From Chitinasiproducens palmae (GTDB lineage Bacteria; Pseudomonadota; Gammaproteobacteria; Burkholderiales; Burkholderiaceae), in the NCBI RefSeq assembly GCF_900095735.1, contig NZ_FNLO01000001.1:62001-126000 (forward strand): a stretch of DNA of 64,000 nt, read 5' to 3'. Of the stretch, positions 26,271 to 33,824 are shown in pieces. The notes under the pieces are model-generated. The model had not been told where the DNA came from and did no database searches. It was given only the letters and a program-made list of their open reading frames with translations. The position numbers and the translations under genes are program-made. Positions within the stretch are counted from its first letter, which is position 1, and the number at the start of each line of letters is the position of its first letter.

Positions 26271-27179
26271 TCATCCGCCGTCGCGCCGCGCCGCGCCGCC
26301 TCGTTCGCCGCCTCGTTCGCCGCCTCGTCCGCCGCCTCGTTCGCCGCCTCGTTCGCCGCCTCGTTCGCCGTCCCGCTCACCAGCCGGTTCGGCATCATCG
26401 ATGCGGCGGCGCAAGCGCTTGAGAAACGGACAGCGCTCGGCGGCCGGCTCGTTGCCGTCCGATAGGAAGTATTGCTTCCATTCGAGATTGCCCGGGTCGC
26501 CGTAGAAGCCAAGGTCCGGGTGCGGCGCGACGGCGTCCCATTTGCGCAGACGCTCGCGCACCTGCTCGCGTGCCTGGCGGCCGATCACCTTGTTGGTGAT
26601 CGTGTCGACGAACACCGCGCGCGGCTGGAACAGCAGCACCATGCCTGGCCCCAGGCTGCGGCTGCGCCGGCGGTCGAACGACGGGCACGCGCACACGACG
26701 AACATCTGGATGCCGCCGTAGGAGAACTCCCAATCCTCGTCCGATGGTGGCGGCTGCTCGTCGGCAGCCGGATCGGGATCGCGCTCATGCAAGTCCTGCA
26801 GCGTCTGCCAGAACAGGTCGTGGTAGGCCTCGTGCGTGCGCGGCGTCGGATCGGGCGTGTAGAACACGGCAATGTTGTGGCGCCGGAATTCCGGCTGCGC
26901 GGCCAACCGCGTGAACGTGCGCATGGTCTCCGGCAAGGTTCGATCGTCGGCGCCTTCGACGAAGGCATAGAACATCTCGCCGCGCCGCTCCGCGATCGTC
27001 CCGAAGAAGCACGGATATTCCGGGTGCATCACATGACCGCGCAGCGTCGCGTAGGAGTCGGCCAGCCACGGCGGCAGCGCCACGTCCCCCACTTGATCGG
27101 CGCGGATCACGCGGCTTCGCCAATCGCTCGCACCTGTCTGGCGCGGCTTGGCGAGGACGTCGGAGGAGTCAGGCTGCAT
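26271..27179 (-). CDS. grbE: YqcI/YcgG family protein, probable graminine-forming arginine N-oxygenase (GrbE-like)
   Basis: The 302-residue product matches the YqcI/YcgG family: an N-terminal HPEYPCFFGT segment, a central PSFDRRRSRSLGPGMVLLF block and a C-terminal CPF. Family member DcsA is a heme protein that N-hydroxylates arginine. GrbE of the gramibactin cluster, also of this family, is needed for the diazeniumdiolate amino acid graminine. The gene lies between the cupin gene and the NRPS, as expected for such a cluster. The second ATG (27,179) is chosen because GGGAG sits six bases before it; the first (27,185) abuts that site. The C-terminal tail is a Gly-Glu-Arg-Gly repeat coded by 12-base tandem copies and is probably not catalytic. 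Assignment of the grb symbol rests on family and context, not on alignment. Confidence 0.8.
   Translation of the reverse strand: MQPDSSDVLAKPRQTGASDWRSRVIRADQVGDVALPPWLADSYATLRGHVMHPEYPCFFGTIAERRGEMFYAFVEGADDRTLPETMRTFTRLAAQPEFRRHNIAVFYTPDPTPRTHEAYHDLFWQTLQDLHERDPDPAADEQPPPSDEDWEFSYGGIQMFVVCACPSFDRRRSRSLGPGMVLLFQPRAVFVDTITNKVIGRQAREQVRERLRKWDAVAPHPDLGFYGDPGNLEWKQYFLSDGNEPAAERCPFLKRLRRRIDDAEPAGERDGERGGERGGERGGGRGGERGGERGGAARRDGG
26296..26367 (-). repeat. 12-bp tandem repeat at the 3' end of grbE
   Basis: Six consecutive copies of CCGCCTCGTTCG (one with a single change, at 26,320-26,331) run in frame at the end of grbE and encode repeating Gly-Glu-Arg-Gly. A seventh degenerate copy follows. 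Copy number is expected to vary by slippage. Confidence 0.9.
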
Positions 27180-27185
27180 GAACAT

Positions 27186-27512
27186 CTCCCTTCGGGACGG
27201 TATGCCGGACCTTGCCGGCTCGCGGGTGCGACCGCACGGCCGGCGCGCCGAACGCGCCGACGCGGCAACACGTGATCGATGAACGTTTCTGAACTACAAC
27301 TACGATGCCGCCCGCGCCGTCACGTCCGGCGCAACATGCCGGATGCGTCGGACATGACGGCACTGGGCGTTGCCGCGGGGACACTGGACCTTCGGCACTA
27401 AACAGTGGGCCGTGAACCTTGAGTCAGCCCCGCCCGCCGCACGAACCGCGGCGACCCTCATGGCGCCTCATGGCGCTTATGGCGCTTATGGCACTTATGT
27501 CGCTTATGTCAC
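27186..27512. other. Intra-operon gap between grbD and grbE
   Basis: No gene is seen in these 327 bases. The part next to grbD is the 9-base repeat array. No clear promoter or terminator was found for grbE. Confidence 0.6.
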
Positions 27513-27517
27513 TTATG
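27459..27517. repeat. Degenerate 9-bp tandem array spanning the grbD stop codon
   Basis: Consecutive 9-base units of the form CTTATGGCG (variants CTTATGGCA, CTTATGTCG, CTTATGTCA, CTCATGGCG) run across the end of grbD. The grbD TAA stop (27,513-27,515) lies inside the array, so unit gain or loss could move the stop. Confidence 0.8.
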
Positions 27518-29024
27518 GAACTAAAGGCACCGACGGCACCTGTGGCACGGCCGTCGCGACGCGAGCTGTATCGCCGCCACCGGCCGCGCCGGTCAACTCC
27601 GCGATCCAGTCGTCCGGAATGATGGGCTGGTGGTAGGTGCATTCCGCCGACACCACCGTCGAGCCGTGCAAACGACCGTCCGGGATCAGAACGCTGTCGC
27701 CCTGCTTCATCTTCAGCTGCATGCCGACATTGCCCCAGAAAATCATGTCACCAGACTCGATCACCACCAAGCGGTGGTCGTTGTGCACATGGGTGGTCGA
27801 ACACATCTCGCGCGGCTCGACGAATGTTTCGCGATCGATATCGGGACACTCCGCGTCGATGCGGCCTTCGACCTGCTTGGCGAACGCGCAATAACGCTCG
27901 ATCGCCGACAGCCAACGGAGCTGTTCGCCCATGTCCCAGCGGGCGCGAGCGGCAAGCAGCGTCGCCGCACCCAGGCCCTGGCCAAGACGTACGAGCGGCA
28001 GCGCGCCATATTGCGCGTCGAGCGCCGCGAGCGCATCACTGAAGCGCGCCAGCAACGACGCGAACGGATCGCCGGCCGAAACCGACTGGCCGAGCATGGC
28101 GCCGGCGCCGCCTGCGAAGCCGGTCACCAGATGCGGACACGCCTCGCCCAATGCCGTGATGAAGGCCAGCATCTCCGCTTCCGCCGCGAACGCCGCGCCG
28201 ATCAGCGCAAACGCCCGGTCGGGCCGGGTGCCGAGCGCGTAAAGCAGATTCGCCTTGGCTAGGCTCGTCGGCAGATAGAACTGCCAATAGGAGTGCTGAC
28301 GGCGACCGAGGTCGAGCGCCGCGGCAACGCGCGACAGCAGCCCGTCCTGCAGCCGATCGCTCACCGAAGGACGCAGCTCGGGCGCGAGCGCATCGAAGTA
28401 ACCCGCGGCCTCGGCCCGCGCGACCGCCACGCGGCGCGACGGCGCCAGGCTCCACCGCTGAATCAACGCGAAACGAAGGCCTTCCATCAGGTAGTCGTTG
28501 CGTTGCAGCAGCGCGAACATGTCGCACCAGAAGCGGCGCTCTTCTTCGAACAGTGCGCGCAACCCCTCGACCTGCCGCGTCGCGTCGCTGAAATTGTCGC
28601 CCTGCTCGCCGAGGAAGGTGAACGCGTAGTTCTCCAGGAACGGACGAATCCGCGCGCCCATGACCTGATTGCGCTCTCCATAGAATGCGTCGGACGCCTC
28701 GAACGCGGCCGCCAGCTCGGCCGGCGAACCGGCGCGCGGCATGCGGGCGACGCCAACCTCGTTGATGCACATCAGCAAGCGCTGCGATGCGAGCATCGGC
28801 AGACGACTCACCGTCTCCGCCCGAACCGGCTTGCGGAACTGCAGGAAGTCCAGGTCTTCCGGGCGCAGCGGGCGCCGGTAGAAGTCTTCGTCCAGCTCCA
28901 GCTCCTCCACCACCGCACTGCGGAACGCCGTGTGGGAGGCGAAGTCGCGGATCAGCGGGAGCAGTTCGTCGCGCCGCTCGACGAAGGGTGCGAAATCGAA
29001 CAGCGGGGACGAGGCAGCCACCAT
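27513..29024 (-). CDS. grbD: Cupin-domain protein, probable graminine biosynthesis enzyme (GrbD-like)
   Basis: The product has 503 residues. Residues 1 to about 390 are helix-rich without a motif I can name. I looked for the diiron ligand pattern of heme-oxygenase-like oxidases and did not see it clearly. Residues about 400-470 form a cupin with both motifs: HVHNDH followed by ESG (about 412-425), and GDSVLIPDGRLHG. This layout resembles N-N bond forming proteins with a C-terminal cupin such as SznF, and GrbD of gramibactin clusters, where grbD and grbE are both required for the diazeniumdiolate. An AGGAG site precedes the ATG at 29,024, and only 14 bases separate it from the thioesterase stop, so the two are co-transcribed. 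The last residues are coded by the start of a 9-base repeat array. Confidence 0.75.
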   Translation of the reverse strand: MVAASSPLFDFAPFVERRDELLPLIRDFASHTAFRSAVVEELELDEDFYRRPLRPEDLDFLQFRKPVRAETVSRLPMLASQRLLMCINEVGVARMPRAGSPAELAAAFEASDAFYGERNQVMGARIRPFLENYAFTFLGEQGDNFSDATRQVEGLRALFEEERRFWCDMFALLQRNDYLMEGLRFALIQRWSLAPSRRVAVARAEAAGYFDALAPELRPSVSDRLQDGLLSRVAAALDLGRRQHSYWQFYLPTSLAKANLLYALGTRPDRAFALIGAAFAAEAEMLAFITALGEACPHLVTGFAGGAGAMLGQSVSAGDPFASLLARFSDALAALDAQYGALPLVRLGQGLGAATLLAARARWDMGEQLRWLSAIERYCAFAKQVEGRIDAECPDIDRETFVEPREMCSTTHVHNDHRLVVIESGDMIFWGNVGMQLKMKQGDSVLIPDGRLHGSTVVSAECTYHQPIIPDDWIAELTGAAGGGDTARVATAVPQVPSVPLVP

Positions 29025-29039
29025 GTCGGTCTCCTGGAA

Positions 29040-29846
29040 TCAGGCGCACGCTCGGGTCACGGCGGCCGGAGCCGACAGTGCTTTGCCGAGATGCGTGAGC
29101 ACCTGCCCGATCAGTGCCGGGCGATGCGTGTTGATGAAGAAATGTCCGCCCGGCAAGTGCGCCGCGGCGAATGAGCCGGTCGTCTCGCGCGCCCAGGCGG
29201 GCTCGTTGTCCGGCACCATGCAGCGCGCGTCGTCGACACCATTGACGGCCAGCAACGGGCAGTCGAGCGGCAGGCGCGATGGCGGGTCGTAGGTGCCGCA
29301 CAGATGGAAGTCGGCGCGCAGCATCGGCGACACCAACTCCATGAATTCCTGGTTATCCAGCAAACTGTCGGGCATGCCGCCGAGTCGCCTGACTTCGGCG
29401 AGAAAGGTGGCTTCATTACAATCGAGCCAATGCGTCTCGCGCGTGCGAAGCGCCGGGGCGAGGCTGCCCGACGCGCCGAACCAGGCCGGCCCGGCGCCCA
29501 ATCGGGCGCGCAGCGCGTGCGCCAGTTCAAGCCCGACGAGCGCGCCCATGCTGTGGCCGAAGATCGCGTAGCGGCCCTCGCCGCGGGCGCGCAGCGCGGG
29601 CATGACCTGTTCCAGCAGGTCGTCGAGTAGCGCTGACCACGTATGCGAAGCGGCTTGCGCATGCCGCACGCCACGTCCGCGCAGATGCACCGGCACGACT
29701 TCCACCCAGTCCGGCATCATCTGCGGCCAGTCGCGAAACAGCGCGGCACTGCCGCCGGCATACGGCAGGCAGAGCAGACGTATGGGCCCGTCGACCGACT
29801 GCCGCGAAGCACATGGCAACTGCCGCGGCGACTGCGGCGATGTCAC
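29040..29846 (-). CDS. Type II thioesterase (NRPS editing)
   Basis: The product is a 268-residue alpha/beta hydrolase of the GrsT/TesA type II thioesterase family, which clears misprimed or stalled carrier proteins in NRPS lines. Visible marks are the N-terminal [11 protein letters not shown] block, the nucleophile motif GHSMG, and the late GGHFFI segment with the catalytic His. The GTG at 29,846 is preferred because it overlaps the mbtH stop as GTGA, which indicates translational coupling. A longer reading from 29,978 would only add residues antisense-like in composition. The gene sits between mbtH and grbD, both in the same direction. Confidence 0.9.
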   Translation of the reverse strand: MTSPQSPRQLPCASRQSVDGPIRLLCLPYAGGSAALFRDWPQMMPDWVEVVPVHLRGRGVRHAQAASHTWSALLDDLLEQVMPALRARGEGRYAIFGHSMGALVGLELAHALRARLGAGPAWFGASGSLAPALRTRETHWLDCNEATFLAEVRRLGGMPDSLLDNQEFMELVSPMLRADFHLCGTYDPPSRLPLDCPLLAVNGVDDARCMVPDNEPAWARETTGSFAAAHLPGGHFFINTHRPALIGQVLTHLGKALSAPAAVTRACA

Positions 29847-30073
29847 GACTGGGCGTCCGCCGGCCGCGGCGCGCCGTCCATTGCCTGCCTCAGGCTGAGT
29901 GGCCGCATGTCGGTCCAATGGGTCTCGATGTAATCGAGACACGCCTGCTTCGGTCCCTTCATGCCGACCGCTCGCCATCCGCCCGGGATCGCCTTGTAGC
30001 TCGGCCAGATCGAATATTGTTCTTCGTGGTTGACCACCACTTCGAACTCGGCACTATCGTCGTCCCAACTCAT
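29843..30073 (-). CDS. MbtH-like protein
   Basis: This 76-residue protein has the family signature: [18 protein letters not shown] and the C-terminal [13 protein letters not shown] with the conserved Trp residues. MbtH-like proteins bind NRPS adenylation domains and are often needed for their activity. It is the first gene of the leftward operon. The ATG at 30,073 has GGAGA seven bases upstream. Fur-box-like sequences lie about 280-400 bases upstream, which suggests iron control. Confidence 0.95.
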   Translation of the reverse strand: MSWDDDSAEFEVVVNHEEQYSIWPSYKAIPGGWRAVGMKGPKQACLDYIETHWTDMRPLSLRQAMDGAPRPADAQS

Positions 30074-30346
30074 GATCTTCTCCAGTGACGCGGCGCCGGC
30101 CGGCGCCCCGGTCAGGGCGCCGTGCAAGCGCAGTCGTCGGTGTCGTGTCGTCGCGCGCGCGCCGGCCAGACGGCAATGCGGCGCGCCCGCTGCGTAGGTG
30201 GTGCGGGGCCGACAACGCGCCCTACTCCAGTACTGCGCCGCTACCACCCGCAGCGCCGGCCCACGGTCGCCGTCGCGAACCAGCCCAGCCGCATGTCGGC
30301 ACGCCGCCGTACCTGAAAACATTGCCGGCGCGACGGCAATCCTCTC

Positions 30347-30365
30347 AAAAATGAGAATCATTACT
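30347..30365. promoter_or_regulatory. Fur-box-like site 1
   Basis: The 19-mer AAAAATGAGAATCATTACT agrees with the classic Fur consensus GATAATGATAATCATTATC at 14 of 19 positions, including the core ATGA-AATCATTA. It lies on the mbtH side of the divergent region. Confidence 0.65.
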
Positions 30366-30454
30366 GTTTGCCGTCGCAATTTACCGAACTGGCTGACTGC
30401 CTGTCAATCGATTGCTACGTGCATCGCAGGGGTTAAGGAAAACCGTCATCGATG

Positions 30455-30473
30455 CGTAATGAGAATCGTTATA
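30455..30473. promoter_or_regulatory. Fur-box-like site 2
   Basis: The 19-mer CGTAATGAGAATCGTTATA agrees with the Fur consensus at 14 of 19 positions. It overlaps the candidate macA -10 (TATACT at 30,472), where bound Fur would block transcription. Confidence 0.65.
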
Positions 30474-30579
30474 TACTCGACGCTCTTTGCCGGCGCCACG
30501 GCCAGCCCTCGATCCGCCGTATGGCACGACCCTGCGCCGCTTGCACCGGCCGACGCGCGCGGCCTCGAACCGTGAGCCG

Positions 30580-31767
30580 ATGCCGACCCGTTTGCGCCGA
30601 CCACTGATCTTCCTGCCGCTGGTTGCCGCCGCACTCGGCGCGCTGCTCTGGCTCCTGTTCATCCGCAGCCGCGAGTCGATAGAAACGACCACGATCCGCA
30701 CGGGCGACATCGAAGTCAGCGTCACCGCGCTCGGCACGCTCCAGCCGCGCAACTACGTGGACGTCGGGGCGCAGGCGTCGGGCGCGATCCGCCGCATCGC
30801 GGTACAGCCGGGCGATGCCGTCCGGAAAGGCGCATTGCTCGCCGAGATCGATCCCGCCGTCCAGCAGGCACGCGTCGACGTTGCGCGCGCGTCGCTCGCC
30901 GCCCTGCGCGCGGAACTGGCCGAACAGCGCGCGGAACGCGAACTCGCCGGCCAACGGATCGCGCGGCAGCGCCAGATGCTGGCCGATGGCGCGACGCGGC
31001 TCGACGATCTGCAAAGTGCGCAGGCAACCCTGCGGGTGGCCGAGGCGCGCGTCGCCAAGCTGCGCGCGCAGATCGACGGTGCGATGTCGGGCCTGGCCGG
31101 GGACGAGGCGCAGCTCGGCTACACGCGCATCTACGCGCCGATGTCGGGCACGGTCGTTTCGCTCGACGCCCGGGAAGGCCAGACGCTCAATGCCACCTAC
31201 CAGACGCCCAGACTGCTGCGGATCGCGGATCTGTCGCGCATGACGGTATGGACCCAAGTGTCCGAGGCGGACATCGGCCGGATCACGCCGGACATGCGGG
31301 TGTATTTCACGACGCTCGGCGGCCAGACCGATGCCGGTCCGCGCCGCTGGAGCGGACGCCTGCGGCAGATCCTGCCCGCGCCGCCGCGGCCGACCGACCA
31401 GGACGAACGCAGCACGGCGGCCCCCGCGGCGCAGGGCGCGGGCAAGGTTGTACGCTACACGGTGCTGGTCGATGTCGACAACAAGGATGGCGCGCTGATG
31501 CCCGAGATGACCGCGCAGGTGTTCTTCGTCACCGCGGCGGCGAGGGCGGTCACGCTCGCGCCAATGGCGGCGCTGCAGCTCGGCGACGCGGGACGCAGCG
31601 AATACCGCGCGCGAGTCTTGAGCGACGGAAACGTCGTAACGCGGCAGGTGAAGATCGGCGTGCACGACCGCGTCAGCGGCGAGGTGCTGTCGGGTCTGCG
31701 CCCGGGCGATGCATTGATCACATCGATCAAGCACGTCCGCGCCGCCGCCGGACGTTTCCAATGGTAA
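30580..31767 (+). CDS. macA: MacA-type periplasmic adaptor (membrane fusion protein)
   Basis: The 395-residue product has one N-terminal membrane anchor (FLPLVAAALGALLWLLF, about residues 9-25). A biotinyl-lipoyl-like half (GAIRRIAVQPGDAVRKGALLAEIDP) follows, then a coiled-coil hairpin and a second lipoyl half (YTRIYAPMSGTVVSLDAREGQTL). These are the parts of MacA-family adaptors that bridge a MacB ABC transporter and an outer-membrane channel. The ATG at 30,580 is chosen because the anchor begins just after it. macB starts seven bases before its stop. Divergent position next to an NRPS siderophore-type operon suggests export of that product, as PvdRT-OpmQ does for pyoverdine. Confidence 0.92.
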   Translation: MPTRLRRPLIFLPLVAAALGALLWLLFIRSRESIETTTIRTGDIEVSVTALGTLQPRNYVDVGAQASGAIRRIAVQPGDAVRKGALLAEIDPAVQQARVDVARASLAALRAELAEQRAERELAGQRIARQRQMLADGATRLDDLQSAQATLRVAEARVAKLRAQIDGAMSGLAGDEAQLGYTRIYAPMSGTVVSLDAREGQTLNATYQTPRLLRIADLSRMTVWTQVSEADIGRITPDMRVYFTTLGGQTDAGPRRWSGRLRQILPAPPRPTDQDERSTAAPAAQGAGKVVRYTVLVDVDNKDGALMPEMTAQVFFVTAAARAVTLAPMAALQLGDAGRSEYRARVLSDGNVVTRQVKIGVHDRVSGEVLSGLRPGDALITSIKHVRAAAGRFQW

Positions 31768-33824
31768 GGCCACTCGGCGGCGCGAACGCCGCACCGGGAC
31801 GGCTCGGCAACCCCGTCGGCGGCCCGCCGCTGCTCGAACTGCAAGCGGTGCGCCGGCGCTACGGCGGTGGCGAGACGCCCGCCGTCGAAGTGCTGCGCGG
31901 CGTGTCATTGCGGATCGCGCGCGGCGAGTTCGTCGCGATCGTCGGCGCCTCGGGTTCGGGCAAGTCGACGCTGATGAACATCCTCGGCTGCCTCGATCGG
32001 CCGAGCGAAGGTTGCTACCGATTCGCGGGGCATGAGATCGGCACACTCGATGCCGATGCGCTGGCCTGGCTGCGCCGCGAGGCCTTCGGCTTCGTGTTCC
32101 AGCAATATCACCTGATCGCGACGCTCGACGTGTTGCACAACGTCGAGGTGCCCGCCGTCTACGCAGGCTATCCGGAAGCGGCCCGTCATGAACGAGCACG
32201 CGCGCTGCTGGCGCGACTGGGCCTTGAGGACCGCCTCGGCCATCGGCCGCAGCAGTTGTCGGGGGGGCAGCAGCAGCGCGTGTCGATCGCGCGGGCGCTG
32301 ATGAATGGCGGCCGCATCATTCTGGCCGACGAACCGACCGGCGCGCTCGACAGCCGTAGCGGCAGCGAAGTGATGGCCTTGCTGCGCGAGCTGTCCGCGG
32401 CGGGACATACGGTGATACTGATCACCCACGATCGGCAGATCGCCAGCCAGGCAGCGCGGGTGATCGAGATCAGCGATGGCGTCGTCATCTCGGATTCGGC
32501 CCGCGCCGACGCGCCGACCCTACCCTCCGTTCACGACGACGCCAGCGGATCGGACACGCTGGACGCGCAGGCCAAACCCGATCCCGCCGACGACGATTTC
32601 GCCGCCGAACTGGCGCGCGGCGTGGCGCGGCGCATCTCACCGCTGACCGAGCTGCGCGAGGCGCTGCACATGGCGGGCCGCGTGCTGCTCGCGAACCGCT
32701 TTCGCACGGTCTTGACGTTGCTCGGCATCATCATCGGCGTGGCCTCGGTCATTGTCATGCTCGCGGTGGGCAACGGAACACGCGCCGAAGTCATGGCGCA
32801 GATCTCGACCTTCGGCGCCAAGCGTCTCTACGTGCTGCCGGGCGCGGAGGACCGGGGCAGTCCTGGCGGCACGCTGTCGGAAGCCGACGTGGCGGCAGTG
32901 GCCACTGTCCCCAACGTCGCAATCGCCATGCCGTTCTATGCGGGCCATGCGACGCTGCGCGTCGGCCACGTCGACACGGACACCGCCATCTGGGCCGTCA
33001 CCGCCGACGCGCCGGCGGTGCTGAGCTGGCCCGTGATGCAGGGCGCCTTTTTCTCCGCCGCCGACGACGACCGGCTGGCAACCGTGGCGGTTCTCGGCAC
33101 ACACATTGCCGCGAAACTGTTCGGGCGTGTCGACCCGCTCGGCCAGTACGTGCTGATCGACGACGTGCCGTTTCAGGTAATCGGCATACTCGCCAGCAAG
33201 GGCGCGACCTCGGGCCAGGCAAACGACGACGACGTGATCATGGTGCCGGCCCGCACCGGCAGCCGACGGCTGTTCGGCAAGGCAGACCTGTCGTGGATTT
33301 CAGTCCTGATCCGCAGCGTCGAACGTGCCGACGAGACGGTCGCCGAAATCGGCGCCGTCCTCGAGCGCGTTCATCATCGCCGCGATTTCCGCGTTTACAA
33401 CCAGGCGGCAGCCGTCGAAGCGGAAGGCGCCGCGCAGCGCACGCTGACCATGACGCTCGGGCTGATCGCCGCAATCTCGCTGGTCGTCGGCGGCATCGGC
33501 GTCATGAACATCATGCTCGTCACGGTCAAGGAGCGCACACGGGAGATCGGCATACGGATGGCTTGTGGCGCGCGGCAGCGCGACGTGCTGCGACAGTTCC
33601 TGACCGAAGCGATCCTGCTGTCGGCTGCCGGCGGTCTGGCCGGCATCGCGGCCGGGCTGCTCACCGGCGGCGCGCTGCTGCTCCTCGACGTGAACCTGAT
33701 CTTCTCGGTGCGAGCGATCCTTGCCGCCTTCACCTGCGCATTGGCGACCGGCCTCGTCTTCGGCTACATGCCGGCGCGTCAGGCGGCGCGTCTCGACCCG
33801 ATCGCCGCACTGGCCGGGCCATGA
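31761..33824 (+). CDS. macB: MacB-type ABC exporter (fused ATPase and permease)
   Basis: The 687-residue protein has an N-terminal ATPase with Walker A (GASGSGKST), signature LSGGQQQR, Walker B (ILADEPTGALD) and the H-loop ITHDR. An inner-membrane permease follows, with a transmembrane segment near TVLTLLGIIIGVASVIVML, a large periplasmic domain and three C-terminal membrane segments of the FtsX type. MacB works with a MacA adaptor to drive substrates from the periplasm through an outer-membrane channel. It overlaps macA by seven bases and nodT by ATGA, so the three are coupled. Confidence 0.95.
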   Translation: MVRPLGGANAAPGRLGNPVGGPPLLELQAVRRRYGGGETPAVEVLRGVSLRIARGEFVAIVGASGSGKSTLMNILGCLDRPSEGCYRFAGHEIGTLDADALAWLRREAFGFVFQQYHLIATLDVLHNVEVPAVYAGYPEAARHERARALLARLGLEDRLGHRPQQLSGGQQQRVSIARALMNGGRIILADEPTGALDSRSGSEVMALLRELSAAGHTVILITHDRQIASQAARVIEISDGVVISDSARADAPTLPSVHDDASGSDTLDAQAKPDPADDDFAAELARGVARRISPLTELREALHMAGRVLLANRFRTVLTLLGIIIGVASVIVMLAVGNGTRAEVMAQISTFGAKRLYVLPGAEDRGSPGGTLSEADVAAVATVPNVAIAMPFYAGHATLRVGHVDTDTAIWAVTADAPAVLSWPVMQGAFFSAADDDRLATVAVLGTHIAAKLFGRVDPLGQYVLIDDVPFQVIGILASKGATSGQANDDDVIMVPARTGSRRLFGKADLSWISVLIRSVERADETVAEIGAVLERVHHRRDFRVYNQAAAVEAEGAAQRTLTMTLGLIAAISLVVGGIGVMNIMLVTVKERTREIGIRMACGARQRDVLRQFLTEAILLSAAGGLAGIAAGLLTGGALLLLDVNLIFSVRAILAAFTCALATGLVFGYMPARQAARLDPIAALAGP

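Larger units (their letters stand above)
30074..30579. promoter_or_regulatory. Divergent promoter region between the NRPS operon and the macA-macB-nodT operon
   Basis: About 500 bases separate mbtH (leftward) from macA (rightward). The half next to mbtH is very GC-rich and would form a long leader. The half next to macA holds two Fur-box-like sequences in locally AT-richer DNA. A TATACT hexamer at 30,472-30,477 could be the -10 of the macA promoter, and a leftward TTGCGA (30,374-30,379) could be a -35 for mbtH with a poor -10. Promoter calls are weak; the Fur-like sites are the stronger signal. Confidence 0.6.

Noticed and set aside
30469-32199. A 576-codon minus-strand frame
   Set aside because: Antisense to macA and macB; no domain.
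33293-33820. Upstream extension of nodT
   Set aside because: It lies within macB in another frame; the lipoprotein signal starts at the ATG at 33,821.
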